A DNA stretch of 64,000 nt from Mycteria americana (GCF_035582795.1 NC_134366.1:108817756-108881755), one strand, 5' to 3'; shown: positions 25,901 to 39,297, counted from the stretch's first letter. Notes: generated from the sequence alone by a model not told the origin. Program-made: numbers and translations.

Positions 25901-26489
25901 TCACCTTGCAAAGTGGAAAGTTTCTTACTTGGGAGGAGGTGCTCTTGTTGCAGGTGCTGCCTGTTCTCACGAGTAAGCATAAATTACAGTTTCTGAGTTT
26001 CTGGCACTGGTAAAACTTACAGAGCAGATGGAGAGCCCAGCACAGAGGTGCAGGGAGGCACTGGGTACCACCTGGATCCACCGAGCCCCAGGCAGAAGAT
26101 ATCCAAGGGCTCCTGGAGCAGCAAAACTTCTCCTCCGTAAAGACCAGATAAAGATGTAGTTCTTTAGAAATCACAAGATGTGTGTAATTCCTCCATATAC
26201 ACCAGCATTTCTGCTGTTCTATTCATTTAGAAGTAACAAGGGGAGACGTCGGAGCTTGTCTGGAGTTAGGTGACAAGCACCGTGTGATGGAGGTCCACAT
26301 TTCTTAACTGTAAAATGAGACAGGCAGCGTGCCAGTGAGACCACAAAATAAAGGAAAATAAATCATCATTTGTAGTAGCACCCTAAAGCCCCCACAATTT
26401 CACGTCTCCCTTTTATTTACAGTGTTGGTGGGTTGGTACCGCTGCATGAATCTGAACCGGTCAAAGAAAGCAGAATTAAACCCCAAAGT
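16936..26489. other. Intergenic, no gene recognised
   Basis: About 9.5 kb with no recognisable coding gene. A T13 run lies at about 17040-17053, a 21-bp near-identical duplication at 17132-17152/17155-17175 (offset 23), an A-rich run at about 17870-17893, and a MIR-like fragment (CTTAACTGTAAAATGAGA) at about 26304-26321. A TTGACTCCAGTGGATTTAA stretch at about 25393 resembles ancient amniote palindromic repeats but is too short to name. Confidence 0.45.
17132..17175 (+). repeat. Two-copy 23-bp tandem duplication
   Basis: ACAGTGGAAGTGTACCATCTA (shown as 17132-17152) is repeated at 17155-17175 with two or three substitutions. Confidence 0.7.
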
Positions 26490-26715
26490 GCTTGTTTCTG
26501 AGCCGGGGCGGGCCGTGCCACCCGAGAGCAGTGCCTGCCCCGTGCTCCGGGCGGTGGGTGCAGCGCTGAGCCGGGGCAGAGGTGCCCGGAGCCAAGCCCT
26601 GGAGGGGGGAGCTGGGGGCTCCGCCGCCAGCATCGCCCCAGCCCTGCTGCGACCTCGGGAAGCTCCCGTGTCCCCACCGCCCTTACTGCTTTTATCGCCC
26701 TCACGAAGGCGTTAA
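26490..26715. other. Small GC- and CpG-rich patch
   Basis: About 225 bp of GC-rich sequence (GGGGCGGGCC, CCGGGGC, GCCGCC motifs) in otherwise moderate DNA. No recognisable exon starts here. It could be an orphan CpG patch or enhancer, or simply compositional noise. Confidence 0.4.
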
Positions 26716-27186
26716 TTGCTTCACGCTTCCAAGGGCTGTTCTTTTAATAAGCTGCTGCTTCATCCACTGTACGCCCAGCCGGCTGGAAATGTTGGGTTTC
26801 GCCGGTGTTTGCGCCAATGCAGCGGGGGAAGAGAGCCAGCCACAAATCAAGCAGCAAAACATGTACGCGCTGAATGGGCTGGGATATACAGCCGTCTCCT
26901 GCCAAGTGAATGAAACGTTAGCATTCTGCTCTCCATCTGACGTCCGCAATGGTTAGGGTAAGAATAAAATATGAACTTAAAGCCTTTGCACAACAGCCAT
27001 CAGGCCGTAATGAGATTTCTATCCTGTGATCTCTTGGATATTTTAGGCGCAGGAGTTCACAGCATACGGTTTAGATTTATGTTTTACACATATCACACTT
27101 AAGGCATGCATCTGGAGGAATGCGTTTATAGTGGATAAAGGTGAGCCATTGTGGAAAAATCTTCGGTGTCTCAAACCTGAGATTTG
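26716..27186. other. Intergenic, no gene; possible conserved non-coding sequence
   Basis: Follows the GC patch. Frames are short and lack a known domain. It contains one TTAGGG hexamer at about 26953, but no telomere-like array. Confidence 0.3.
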
Positions 27187-27250
27187 ATTCTATTCTATTC
27201 TATGCTATTCTATGCTATTCTATGCTATTCTATGCTATTCTATGCTATTT
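27187..27250. repeat. Tandem array of TATTC / TATGCTATTC units
   Basis: Starts with about three TATTC units and continues as about five copies of the 10-bp unit TATGCTATTC, ending in T-rich sequence. The TATTCTATG composition resembles arrays that grow from CR1 3' tails in birds, but no CR1 body is seen beside it. Confidence 0.85.
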
Positions 27251-27773
27251 TTTTGCCTTCCTGTGTCCCACCTAAAAGCACACATGTAGGATCATACCTC
27301 ATTTCTGTCCGTGGAAAGGTTACAGTAATTACTAAATTATGAACCTTCTCTCCTCAGTGTTCCTAAACCAACCCACAGGAAAAATACTGGAATTAAGCAA
27401 TAAGGAAACCTAAATGCTGGGATGGCTACTTCAAACACATGTGCCAGAAAAATGTTTATTTGTGGGTAAAAAGCCAAGTACTCCTATTTACCCCTCTGCG
27501 CCTGGCATAATAACGTAACCATCACTCCCGGCAACTATATGGATTTGAAAAGCAGAGCTCCACAGTGAACTACCTGCCCCATCTAACAAATTGTGAATAA
27601 CAAAGGGGAAGCTGGAGCTGACGCACGGGGAAGCCTTTCCCCGCGTAACTTTGGGCCTCTGCAGGAGCACAGGCCGGTGCTTCGCTGGAGCACGAATCTC
27701 GTAGTGCCGTGGCGGCACAACATTCATCCCTCACAGCTGTGCCGGTGGTGGTGTGTCCATGCTGCTTCCAGCC

Positions 27774-27827
27774 AAATGCACGGCTCTCGAGACACAGGCA
27801 CGGACAAATGCACGGATCTCGAGATCC
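27774..27827. repeat. Duplicated 19-mer ending in a perfect 14-bp palindrome
   Basis: AAATGCACGGCTCTCGAGA (27774-27792) recurs as AAATGCACGGATCTCGAGA (27806-27824). In the second copy GGATCTCGAGATCC (27814-27827) is a perfect palindrome. Confidence 0.8.
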
Positions 27828-29630
27828 ACCAAATGGGCACTAGCAAACGCTGTGGTAGATCCCGACACCCTCCTTGCACTCGCTTTCCTTCTTTTATGAG
27901 TTACACTCATTGGGGAAAGACAAGAGGGAGGGAAGACACGCAGCTTGTGCGGCTCAGACGAGTCTCCCCATGGTTATCCCTGGAACTCCTCGTGGAGCTA
28001 TGCGATGAGGAGGAGCGCTGGCACTCATTTTAGTACAGCTAGTAACTATCATTTTATTCTTTCAGGTTTTTAATTTACAAGCAGTGGACACCCACAGTCC
28101 TCGCAGCAGCTCTGCCCATCACTGAAGATCTTCAAGAGTCCTGTCTGTATCCAGAAAGGGAGACTAGATCCTTAATTCACTTATGAAAGGGCTTTGAAAA
28201 TGCATGTATTTGATGCCGTTGAGAAGTGGGAGCCATGGTAGAGATGCAAAGAAAGTAATATGAGCCTGGAGGAGAGCTTTCAGGTGTGTAGGAGATTAGA
28301 GAAAGCTGAATATTTGGACGTGCCTATGAGCTGAGTAAGAAGGTGTGCAGAAAGTCGGCACGATTTAAACGCTGCCAGTGTCTGAGGATGTGAAGGGAGA
28401 GAGTAGCAGGTCAAAGATGATGGATAAGCTGTAGGTGCATGAGGAGCCTAATGGCAGTGGTGTCTGTGGCAAGCAAGGGAGCAGGTACCAAGTGTGGGAG
28501 AATCAATATCACACTTTGCTGAGGAACATGTTTATTCAGAAACAATTGAGCGAGAGTGCAGAGCGGCTGCCCCCTGTAGATTAGCTGGCTATTTATAGAA
28601 ACCTCTCACACACCTTTAAAACCTTCTCCTTTCAGCCTTGTCCTTCTCTTTAGTGACTGTAATTGACTTAGTATTTCTCAAGGCCACTAGCCCCCAGATA
28701 GCATCACTGGGAGGGTTAACCGAGAACCACCTGGAGGCTGGCTGAGAAGGACATCTGGGCTTTGCATCACCTCTGCTCTGAGGGAGCATCCAGCGAGCCA
28801 CACCAGCATGTCAGTGAAAGTCAGCCTTAGCCAAGAAGGTGGCAGCAGATTTAATTCAGAGGTTGCTTATGCCTGTGGCCTGAGCAGGTTGAGAGTCTCT
28901 GGCCCGGGGCCCCTTCCTTTGCTTATTCTTGGTGTCTTGTGTCCCCTGTGAAGTGTCTGCTAGTGGCTATCTCTTGACTAGTTTGCATTTTCTACTGCGT
29001 GCCTTTGTAATATTTTTTAGGAAATAGATTCTGAGCATTATTATTACCCATGAGGATCTGGGGATTTTTATGTTTGTTTTTGTTCTGGGAACAACCTTTC
29101 TGGCATCGGTGAACAAACCGCACAGGCTGAAGGCGAACTCGAACGCAAAGCAACAGGCTCATCCCAGGAAAGACTTTGCTTGACATACTGTTGACAGGCA
29201 ACCTCTGAGGAGACAGTAACAGCTGTCCTCTTTGACTTGAATGCCTAGAATATTTAAAAACCTAAGTAAGTTGCTTTCTCTTGAGGGGTGCTGGACAGAC
29301 AATGTCCCTTCATTTGTCAAACGGTGCTAAATATAGATCTCGGGGCCTGCACCGAGGACTCCAAATTTGAAAGCGCTGGCTGATATTCTTGCTGTCTCAC
29401 TGGGTCAGTTCCTGGTGGCCATGACATAAACTGGGACATCAACCACTTTCCGCTGATCTCAGTCCATGATGTGTCTGTTTTTATAGGCACATGTCACTGA
29501 GAGCAGAATTTGGGGCACTGGGTGGTGTGGGGAAGTGCATGCCCAGAGATGTTAAGAGCTGACCACAGATCATGCTTGTACGTAACGAGTGTCCCTGTGC
29601 ATGCTCTAAGCTCAAGACAAACTTCAAGTG

Positions 29631-29677
29631 ATTTGAGTTGATCAGCTAACCGTCTCTCATTGAAGGTTAACTCAAAT
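29631..29677. repeat. Inverted repeat, 9-bp perfect outer arms
   Basis: ATTTGAGTT (29631-29639) pairs with AACTCAAAT (29669-29677), and TAACC just inside pairs with GGTTA across a bulge. Confidence 0.65.
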
Positions 29678-32600
29678 TACCTTGGGCTAAAAGCGTGCAC
29701 ATGGGTAAGTACCACGAATCATGTGGAGCACTGACTACTTCGTGTGCCTGAAATCCTCTGTTCTCCCCGGTCTGTCGCTGAAGTGCACACCATGGATCAA
29801 GGCTGGATTCTGGCTCTACTGATCCTTGGGCAGCTCCAGTGTGAAAGGCAGTCAGTCAGCCTCATGAATAAGAATATCAGCCTGTCCCCTCCTAAATACC
29901 TCTTGCTGCTGCTGAGGTTTGGTTGCCTACAGTTACTGAGATTTCTCACTATTTGTCATGCTCTGCACTTTCAGGAAAAGCTTTCTTTGTGCAGAACCCT
30001 GTTAGCTGTATCTGAGGTCTTCACCTTGCAGCCTTTTGTTGGACAAAATGCTGTTTCACTTAAAAAGGTGCTGCCAGCCAAATGAGCCTTATTTATCCCC
30101 GAACGTGACTTTGAGAGGAGTAACAGAAAGTCCAACTCTGGTCGTAGGCAAGCTTAGGCTGGCTCAGCAGCCAGGACTTCTGCAGGAGCTGTATGAAGTC
30201 AGCTGTTAATCCATACAAATGACACATTGATACTTTAGCAAAAAAAAGCATCAGGCAAGTTTTTTTTTTTTCCCTGCTCTTCCTTTCTATCTGTGGTGTA
30301 AAGTGCTATCGAATAGGACACAAATCAATATTGCTTCTTAACAGGAAGCACTTGCATGGCCATGCGGGTTTATATTTAGAATCGAGTGGTTTAAGATGAG
30401 GGCTGGGAGTTGCCTCCAAACATTGCCATTACTTCTTTAATGAAATATACATCTTGCCTCCCTCTTTAAATAGCAGAACAGCCTTGTATAACCAAGTATT
30501 AAAGCTTGCAAGCCTTCCTCAGGCCCGTAGATGGCATATTCCAACTATTTGTGTTCTGTGAAACCAGCAGTGGGATGGAGAGCAGAATAACCTAAAAGGC
30601 AAAATTAAAACTGAAATGTTTCTTCACAGGCACAAGGGATCAGGAGGGCTTTTTTCCCAAAATTCGAAGGCAGAGAAGTGAGGAGCTCAGAGGGGACTCG
30701 GTGAATGCCCACAACGGATTCTCACCAGTTATCCCTTGCCTAATGATAGACAAGAAAAGCAGCGCGATGGCACAAAGTGTTTATGTTTTCTTGAAAACAA
30801 AAGCAGACTGGAAAAGGAGGCACAAAATGTAATGCAGATGGGAATTACAAAAAAGCACACCCCTGACGAGTCCTGGAAGAACCACAGACTCTCTCCCGTG
30901 CTAGCTTTACAGCGGCCTCAGCGCTGCAATGGTCCTTGTCACGCTGGCTAAGCTGTTGAAGGCTGATCAAGTGTTACAGCGGTGAGTGGCCTTCCCGGAC
31001 AAGAAAGGCAACAGAAGGGAAAGAAAAAGGACCAGGGCTCAAGTCTGTTCTCCGAGAGAGCTAGCTGTTAAAAAGCCTGAAGAGGACAAAAGATGGGCAA
31101 GATGAAGTAGGACCCAGCTGACCCTTCTGGGCCTTTGGTCTTGAGCTTCCTATGCCAAAGTCTAATCCAAGAGCTTGCATAAAACTAAAATTGTGTCTTC
31201 ATCTCCCGTCTCAAATTCATGCAAATTATGCATGCAGAAACTGGTAAAGGGTAAGGGAGCTGGGGACAAACAGTGAAGTCATTTGGGAATTAGCTATGGA
31301 TGAGCAAGCTGGTTTGTGTGAACAGAAGAAAAAGATCTTATGTTCTCAGAGCATTTTATAAGCAGACCTAATTATTGGCCTGCTGTGACCATCACTGCTG
31401 TGTTCTGGTACCAAAAGGCTCACACGGAACAAATCAACCCAGCACACTGCAGCCTTCAGCAGGGGTAACCTGTTAGGGAGGATGTTCAGAGCTTTTCTGA
31501 TTACCTATGTGCCCACCACAGAAGTCAAGTTCAGCAAAACTGATGCTCGGGGCTGTTACGTATTTCACTGTGCAACAGGAAGGAATAATGCTGCCTGGCA
31601 TCACTGGTGGGGCAATTTTCAATATCTTCAGATAAATCTCTGCAGCCACAACAGCACCTACAGCAGGACGTGATCTCCAGTGCCCAGGCCAAGTGGCACA
31701 GCCACCCTCGGTGCAGCCTGGTGACACCTGCCCTGCAAAGTACGTGGCTGGCTCTATTGTGCCCGATGTGGCACCCCAAAAATACCTTTATTTTTCAGTT
31801 CACCACACCTGAAATGGATGTATTGCAGCCAGAGTGGTGGTTTTAAAAGCAGAATGCTGAAGTTGTGCATTGCAAACTCTAACACGTGGCATGAGGAGCA
31901 GCCTGGGCGTAACAAAGTGCTGTGGTGGTGAGTGGGACCAGAACCTAGTGCAGTCCCAGTGTGGTTCCCCATGGGGGTTAGTCCTTTAGCAGATGAGCTA
32001 CAGACATTGTCCTGGGGGAAACCGGAGAGCTTGTTCTAAAAGGGACCCTGGGATCTCAATATCCCCATCCAGTGTGGATGGTCAGAGGACTACAACCCAG
32101 GAGCAGACCAGGCAACAAATTTATCTGGCATTTAAAATCTACTCTGACCACTTGCTGCTTCATAGGTTAATTAGGCTAGAGTCAAATAATCCTTTGGCTC
32201 CACCCTTGCAAGAAAAATACTGCAGAGCTCTGTCCATATGTTTCTTCTATGGGGAACAGGCTATGCTAGCGGAGAGCTCAGCAGCATGTCATTTTAGTAA
32301 ACGTGTGCTATGCTGATGAGTCAACTTTACTGAGGTTTATCACACTTTTTTGTGGATTTTGGCACCTTCTGCACTGTAAACAAAAGAAAAACTTGTGTTT
32401 TACAGAGCAAAGTTTGCTGTTGCAGGGTTAAAGGTACCTTTGTAATCTAAACTGCAATCCATCTGGAGATCTGCAGCAAAGCTCACCAAAACCTAATAAA
32501 ATAAATAGTGGATGGAGAGAGTTTATATTGGAAATTATATCAATAACAGCATTAGTAAACCAGGCCACATGCAAGGGTGCTGAGAATTCATCAGAAATGT

Positions 32601-33589
32601 TCTGATCATCTTCAAATAACAAAGACTATTCTTCTTTGGTTTTGTAACACATGCAATGGTGAAGTTTCCAGTGTCCTTGAAGCCTGCCAAGAATGGGAAA
32701 AAAGGAAGGAAAATTAAGGAAAGAGTGGGGAATGTACTGCAAATACGGGATGACAGAGGGCGGGGAAATGTGGAATGAACTTTGATGTGGAGCAGATGTA
32801 CCCCTGCATTCCACAGGCAAAACTGATGCTGAGGCCGCTCCGCAAACAGCGAGGAGGGAAACGTCTCCTGTCTCCCTTTGGCTTTAACACAGAACCGTTT
32901 CGGAAACTAGGATGGGTAGCAGAAACGTTTCTAATAAAACCCCCAAACTTTTCCCATCGAAGGAGGGGAGCAAAAAGCAGGCAGAGAGAGAATTACTCTT
33001 GGGTACGCAGCAAGGCTTTTCCAAATTACTTCTGGATTCAGACACTTTGCAAAGTGCCCTATGTTACCCTCAGCCTGGGATATTTGCTCCATCTCCTAGA
33101 GATAAAGCTAGAGAGTCATATTTAATGTGTTGTATAAAAGTGTTCAATTGACATAATATGCAAATAAGGAAATATATCTATTTTTTAATATATTGCAATA
33201 GCAGAAAATACAAGACAATAAGCAATGGCAAATTACATTATTATTGCAAATATTTTCTCTTTTTCTAATAACATTAGAGAGGATCTTTTCAAGCTGTTAA
33301 CAGTATTCAGAAACGGATGGGGGGGTGGTCATGGATTATTTGGTGTCAGCACTGAACCCAAACCCATGGGGAAAGCCTGTGATGTTAACATTTCTGTTAA
33401 ATCGGGTCTGGGCAGAGATTGGAGTACAGTTCTGGCCTTACAAGAACTTAATGGCAGAAGCTACACTGACTCCAGCAGAACTGGCATTTAACCCTTTGCA
33501 TAGTTCTGCTTTATTAGAAACATATGTCAAACACACAAAGAGCTGACAAGGAGATGAGAGGATTTTCCTTGTGGTTTTGCATCTAGAAG

Positions 33590-33680
33590 CATATTGAAAT
33601 ATATACATATACAAGTGTGTTATAACATATGCACTTACTGGGTATATGTGTGCATATACACACACATATGTAAAGATACG
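33590..33680. repeat. Imperfect TA/CA/TATG microsatellite-like region
   Basis: Alternating purine-pyrimidine sequence with ATATACATATAC, GTATATGTGTGCATATAC and ACACACACATATG runs. Confidence 0.6.
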
Positions 33681-36600
33681 ATGCTTTGAGATGCGTTTTT
33701 TTCCATCAGGCAGAATAAGTATATTTTAAAACTTGCAAAATTTTTTTAATAAGAGAAAAAAAGCCCCATTGAATTTGATTAATAGAAAAAATAAGTAAGA
33801 ATCCCAAACTATGCAGCATCAGATATTTTTTCAAACAGAAATGACTTTTTCAGAGAATGAGTTGTGTATAGTACATTATCCCTTTTCTACCATTTATATG
33901 GTTGAAAGTTAGAAGTGTTTGCAATCTTTTAAATGAAAAAACTCTTCCCTTTCTTTAGCCTAGTCTGTTCAATACGAAGAAAGTACATGGTTCAGCAATA
34001 ATCTCTCAGCAATTTTATGTAAATTTTCCTCCCTGAATTATTTAATAATTTCTACTGGATGCATTGAGTAACAGTTAAAATAAAAATCAAAACGTAAGAG
34101 AATGATAAGCATGAGACTAGTTACTGAGGACACATACAGGTGTCAAAAATGCTCCCTGCAGCATCTGGGGCTCAGCGTAACATGCTGTTTGCTTTCCGTA
34201 CCAGCCCTGGTGCACAAGGAGTCACGCAGGACCAGAGGTTTTGCAAGCAGGATCTGTTGGCCAGGCTGGGCTCACAGAAGAGGACATTTGATGAATCAGG
34301 CAGCCAAGGACGGGGAATCGTGTGAGAAGGGCTACAAGCGCTCCTGTATTAGGATACAACCCAAAGCGCTCGGCGCCTTCAGAAACTTCCTCTCATGGGC
34401 AGCAGTGGCATGTCCTCCACTCTCATCTGAAACTCACGGTGGCTACAGCCTGGAAAAGAAGCACGGGACCTTGCGCTGGCTGGATTGTGGTGGTACCCGG
34501 GAGCCCCAGACAACCAGCTTGGAGTAACTGGTTTTCCGAGGGTGCGAGCAGCTGGCGGCATTTTTCCCCTCGGCTGTTATTAGCACCAGCTCTTGGAAAC
34601 CAGGAGGGAGGCTATGGGTGATCTGCACAGATGCGGCTGAAAAGACCCCCTTATGGATTCAATGGGAGATGTCACGCTGGGACAGGGGGCTGTAATAGAG
34701 ATGTCCGTGGCAGACCTGTGGGAGAGTTCCCTGCAGAAGCCCCAGAGCCACCTTCTCGGCAGGAGGTCTGAAGAAAACAGTGAATTAATACAATCCTTTT
34801 TGGTTCAGGACTCACGGGTCTTGTTGGACGAGTGCATAGAAACCCACCAGCTTTCACAGCCTGCCCTGGCCAATCCTCCCCATATAGGAGCCCACAGGGG
34901 AGGCAGGATTAGGCCTGAGAACATCAGCTAAGGTTTAAGCTGAAATAAAACCTGCCCTATGGCAGCAAGCAAAGTCTGATGTTTTATTTCACACGTGCTG
35001 GGGTATACGCAGCAAGGGGTTCTTCGGAGTCCCCAGTGCCTGAATGAAATTGATTGAAGTGCAAAAAAAAAAGTCAGGTATAAAAAAAAAAAACAACCCT
35101 GAAAGCAAGGTAATTGCTTCCAGATGTTTTAAAATTGCTTTCAGAAATGAATAATCAAATCCTGCACGAGCGAGACACAATAGCAGAGGCAAGAAGAGTC
35201 AGGAATATTTATGAAGAATGTCAGGGAGGGCACCTCTTCTTTCAGCAGGGGCATAAAAGACTTAACGGCCAACGGCATCCAAAAATCTGTGTTTTGGATG
35301 GTGGCTTGCTATAGACTTTCAGACTGGCAGCCGGTTAAGCAGAAAGGATTGACATGCTAATTACAAATGAACACGGCCATGACAAGCATTGTTGGCCACA
35401 AGCTTTTCAGGCCTTAATTAAACATGATAAGACACACAAAGCCTTGGTTTATTGAACCAACAGCGTGGGGCCGCTGCCTGTCACTCATCTTTGCATGTGG
35501 TCTTATAATAAACAGAAAGGTAAACTTAGAGCCTTATTTCCCTTTCATCTGATTTAGTACATGGAGTATTTGGGCTCATTTAACTTTATTTCAAAATTAG
35601 GATTTTCTTATTAGGTCAGTCTGCATATTTTTTTTTAAACTCTAAAAAACCCCCCCAAAAAAACAACGACATCTGCATTGCACTTTAAACTGTTACAGAC
35701 AGGTCACTGCAGAGACCTGGGTCCGATGCCTGCAAGCCCTCCTCCACCTCCTGCCCTTGGAGCAGATCCCAGGCTCAGGTACGACAGTGCTCCCCCGTGT
35801 CTTGGGTCACGCAGTCAGTGTAAAGAACTGAATTGCCCAACAACATGCATTAAAAAAGCCCTAGAAGGCTTTCAACTTCCTAAATATGATTTTTGAGGGA
35901 CGGTGCCCTTGCTCACAGCACACTCAAGCCTGAACTGAGTACCGGAGAGTACTGCCTTAACATCCACTGTCCAAATGCAATTTAATGGGACTATTTTTCA
36001 AGCAAGCTGCGCCCACTATGAATGAGCAGTTTAAAACATAATCCATATCCATATCAGCAGGTATCATACTGATTGATAGACTTACATGCAGTATGTAAAT
36101 AATTGAATGGAGTATTGAAGGAAATGAGAGAAAAAGATACGGCCACAGGAAAAATATCAAATATAGATTTTCAATAACATTTACACAGTTTTGTTATGTT
36201 GTTTGGTTTTTGGGTTTTTTTTAAATGAACATCTGTATCTATGTATTCTTCAGCTTAAAAGGCAAGCAGAAAACAGAAGGCAGCACAGCCAAATGTGGTT
36301 CCTATACAGGGATCAATGTGGTTGGAGCACAGCTAGTGCTTCCATGCCAAAGTAAGGCTGGAGAGGTAATCTGTCTCCCTCCGGGGTAGATGTTTGGAGT
36401 TAAGACACCATTCCTCATCAGCCCCTAGCAAAAATAAAAGGTGCTTTGTTCTCTGTGGTTCCAACAGGCAGCTGAGGAAAGGATTAAAGAGATTAAACTG
36501 AGCTGAACTGCAGGAGTAATTTTTTCTGAGGATGGACCATGTGCTCGCCCACCTTGGAGCTCAGCAGCGGGTCCCTCCCCGGCGGTGGGGAGCTCCCCGA

Positions 36601-39297
36601 GCGCGCGTGCCTGTGCTTCATGCACCGTCGAGGGGAAGGGGAGCGCGGGCAATGCTCAGTGTCTCCAAGGCCATGCCCTTCATCTTCACCGAACTCTTCC
36701 TCTTCAGCGTCACGCCCAAGTTGGCGTGAGGCTCTTTCCTGGTACTGCACTTATGTGTTGGCGAGGTGCAGCCGCACCTCTGGAAGGACGGGGCAAACAG
36801 AACAGAGGGGCTGTGCCACGTGCTTCTTTCTTGCACTCACAGGTCCAGCTCTCTACCATTTTGTCCACTTTAGGGTCATTTCCACTGATGTAGGTTCAGT
36901 ACAAGATACTCCACGTCTGGTTTTGTAGCACGTTGCTTCCCTTATAATGACATGAATGACCAGCTATCACAAACAATGAAGTTAAAAATGTAAAGCCTGG
37001 TTCTGTCAGGCAATATTGTCCCAAAAACTCAGAAATTAAGTTGTTGCTCCACCTACCAATTCAGTCTTTGCTCTGAAGGGAGAAAAAGGCCTTCCAAAAC
37101 TGTCTGTGGCCAAGAGCTGTGTTTCAGTAAGTTGAATTTCTGTAGAATATTTTAAGCAAAAGAAAGAAATTTTTTGTAAATGTCTTTATGACAAAGCTAC
37201 TACAACTTATTTTAAATAAAAGCTAAGATCATGGACCAGCTTCTCTTTTAATGGTTACGAAAATATTAAGATAGGTTATGTTGGAGACTAAATTGGTTGA
37301 TGAGGTCTGTATCACTTTGTAAAGGATCCTTATATCTGACATGTAAAGGTACATTCGGGACGTGCCCATCACACCGTATTCACAGCTATACTGTGGCTGT
37401 CTGTCTAGTCCCGAGCATAGTAATTTCTGACAAGGCTGACAGGTGACCAAGCTCCATGGGACGTGTCCCCGTGGTTGGCTAACGATGCTTCTAGTGCTCT
37501 ACAGAATCAAAGTCCTCCAGGGAAAGAGATTCCTGATGCCAAGAAGGTGTCTGTGTCTGCGTGGGGCAAACGATGCAGCCTGGGAGGAGCAGCCCTACAG
37601 CACTGCGTGCCCACGTCGAGGACGGAGCGCCTTTGTTTTGGGCAGCCCTCGCCTCCTCGCCACCTGGAGAACGCCCCAACACCCTCTTTTTGGCAGTCTG
37701 GTGAAGCTGGCACTACATCCCCATACCGAGCAAGGGGGCCCAAAGCCAGACATCAATTTTCCCTCCCCAGCTTTTGGTGTTTCTTGCCTTTCTGTCACCA
37801 GATAGCTCTCTGCACCTTCCCCGACCCTCACCAGGACGACACAGGTTTCAGGCTCACAGGCTGGCTGTGGCTCCCAGGCAAAGGCAGATGGCTCTCAGCT
37901 CCTCACACAGCCCTTTACACCCGCTCCCCGTCCTGGCACAAAGCCCTGTGTGCTCGCTTGGCCTGGGCATTTGTGGTCACTTGCCATGGGGAGAAGGGCA
38001 GCGACTCAGCCCCCTTCTCCCAAGGAAGACGACTTCTGCTCCAGGGAGACTTACGCTGACCAAATAAGTAAAACCTCCAAGTGAGAGAAGCCCACTGCAT
38101 TACCTGATGTAGCAGAACAGCCAACATGAAAACAAGAGGTCCCCCATAAAAACAAAGATTGACACCAGCCTCCCTACAGGAATTAAGACTGATTCCAGGT
38201 TTATCCCCAAACCTCACCCTCCGACGGTCTGCCAATATACCTGAGACTAACCAAAGCAAAGTCAGCTTCATCATGAGCTGCTGTCAGACAAGCGCAGGGA
38301 TACCTTAATGGTCAACAGCCTCCGCATCTATTTCCCCCCACTTGTATTAACATGGCCTGTGACTGTGCTATGTGTTTTCCAACTAAGTTTCTGTTATATC
38401 AAATAAACCGTGCCAGAAACAACCACTTCAGCGGCCTTTGCCTCCCTGTTATGCTGCAGGCAGTGAGCCTGGGAGCCTTCCCTCCGGAGCCGAAGGCTTT
38501 GACCTTCTCCTATCGGCAGCTGGCATTAAAGCCTTTGTCTCTCTGCAGCAGCTGTGCACCAGGAGGAATGAAACCCTCCCATAGCCAAGCTTGCTTGTGC
38601 CTCTTTGCCGAGTGATTTAATCTTTCTGACACAAATCCTCCCTCTTGCAAAGAAAACTTTTGTTTTTTTAAACAGCTCTAGCTACACTGTTAAAAGCAGC
38701 ATTGGAAAGCAGAGCCCACGGATGCACAGCTGGACTTCCCTTTAATTGTTCAGAGCTTATTTCATGGATCATCTATGCTTGGACAGTCTCCTGCCTTCAC
38801 AGGCACTCTGGAGAGCCAGGGCTGTTAGCAAAAGCAAGGGCAAAACTTAGTATTGCTACAGTGCACATAAATTCTTCATTTTCCCTGTCTGAACAGCTCT
38901 CCTGATGTCAATGGGATGGGGAACAAGAGCACAGTTAAATACAAGCTTAAGTGTTTGCAGGACTTAGACCTTAAGCAAGCAGTGGGTTGTTCTGCCTAGA
39001 AGGAATTATTTGCGTTAGTCTTTCAGGGAAGGCAGGCAGAATCGAGTAATGGTTCAATACAAGATAAAGTTTTTGTGCAGTGAGACACAAGCCATTATCA
39101 GCACAGAATTAACTGGGAAAGTGATAAAGATCACAGTGATTTTCTATACTCAGGAGTGACTATATTTCTACTCATCTTGCACAGCAAGCCTTTTGACAGG
39201 TTAGTTAGCATGAAGATGTCCGCGCAAACAAGAGAATATTGACAAAATGAAGACATTCTCCATCCAAGAAGGGGAATGGAATTCATTCTGTCCCTTT
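33681..39297. other. Intergenic, no gene recognised
   Basis: Includes poly-A runs near 35062 and 35085, a GC-richer patch at about 36530-36800, and a 198-codon plus frame at 37463-38059 with no recognised domain. The block 35340-35600 is AT-rich with TTAATTAAA and TAATTA-type motifs and resembles conserved non-coding sequence by eye. Confidence 0.45.

Larger units (their letters stand above)
27251..33589. other. Intergenic, no gene recognised
   Basis: Contains the short duplication and palindrome at 27774-27827, the hairpin at 29631-29677 and a T12 run at about 30260. The longest frame (27593-28033, 146 codons) has no recognisable domain. No RNA gene is recognised. Confidence 0.5.

Noticed and set aside
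26945-26965. Telomere-like TTAGGG, of interest because human PARD6G is subtelomeric
   Set aside because: A single hexamer only; no interstitial telomeric array anywhere in the window.
28480-28620. Possible LTR fragment
   Set aside because: Some LTR-like composition, but no ends, no second copy and no retroviral coding sequence; not enough to call.
36490-36840. Acidic open frame suggesting a processed pseudogene
   Set aside because: An EEEFGEDEGH-like stretch caught the eye, but no gene family could be matched and no polyA tail or flanking duplication is visible.
37463-38059. 198-codon plus-strand open frame
   Set aside because: GC-rich region with long open frames in several phases, no recognisable domain, no splice or promoter context; looks like chance.
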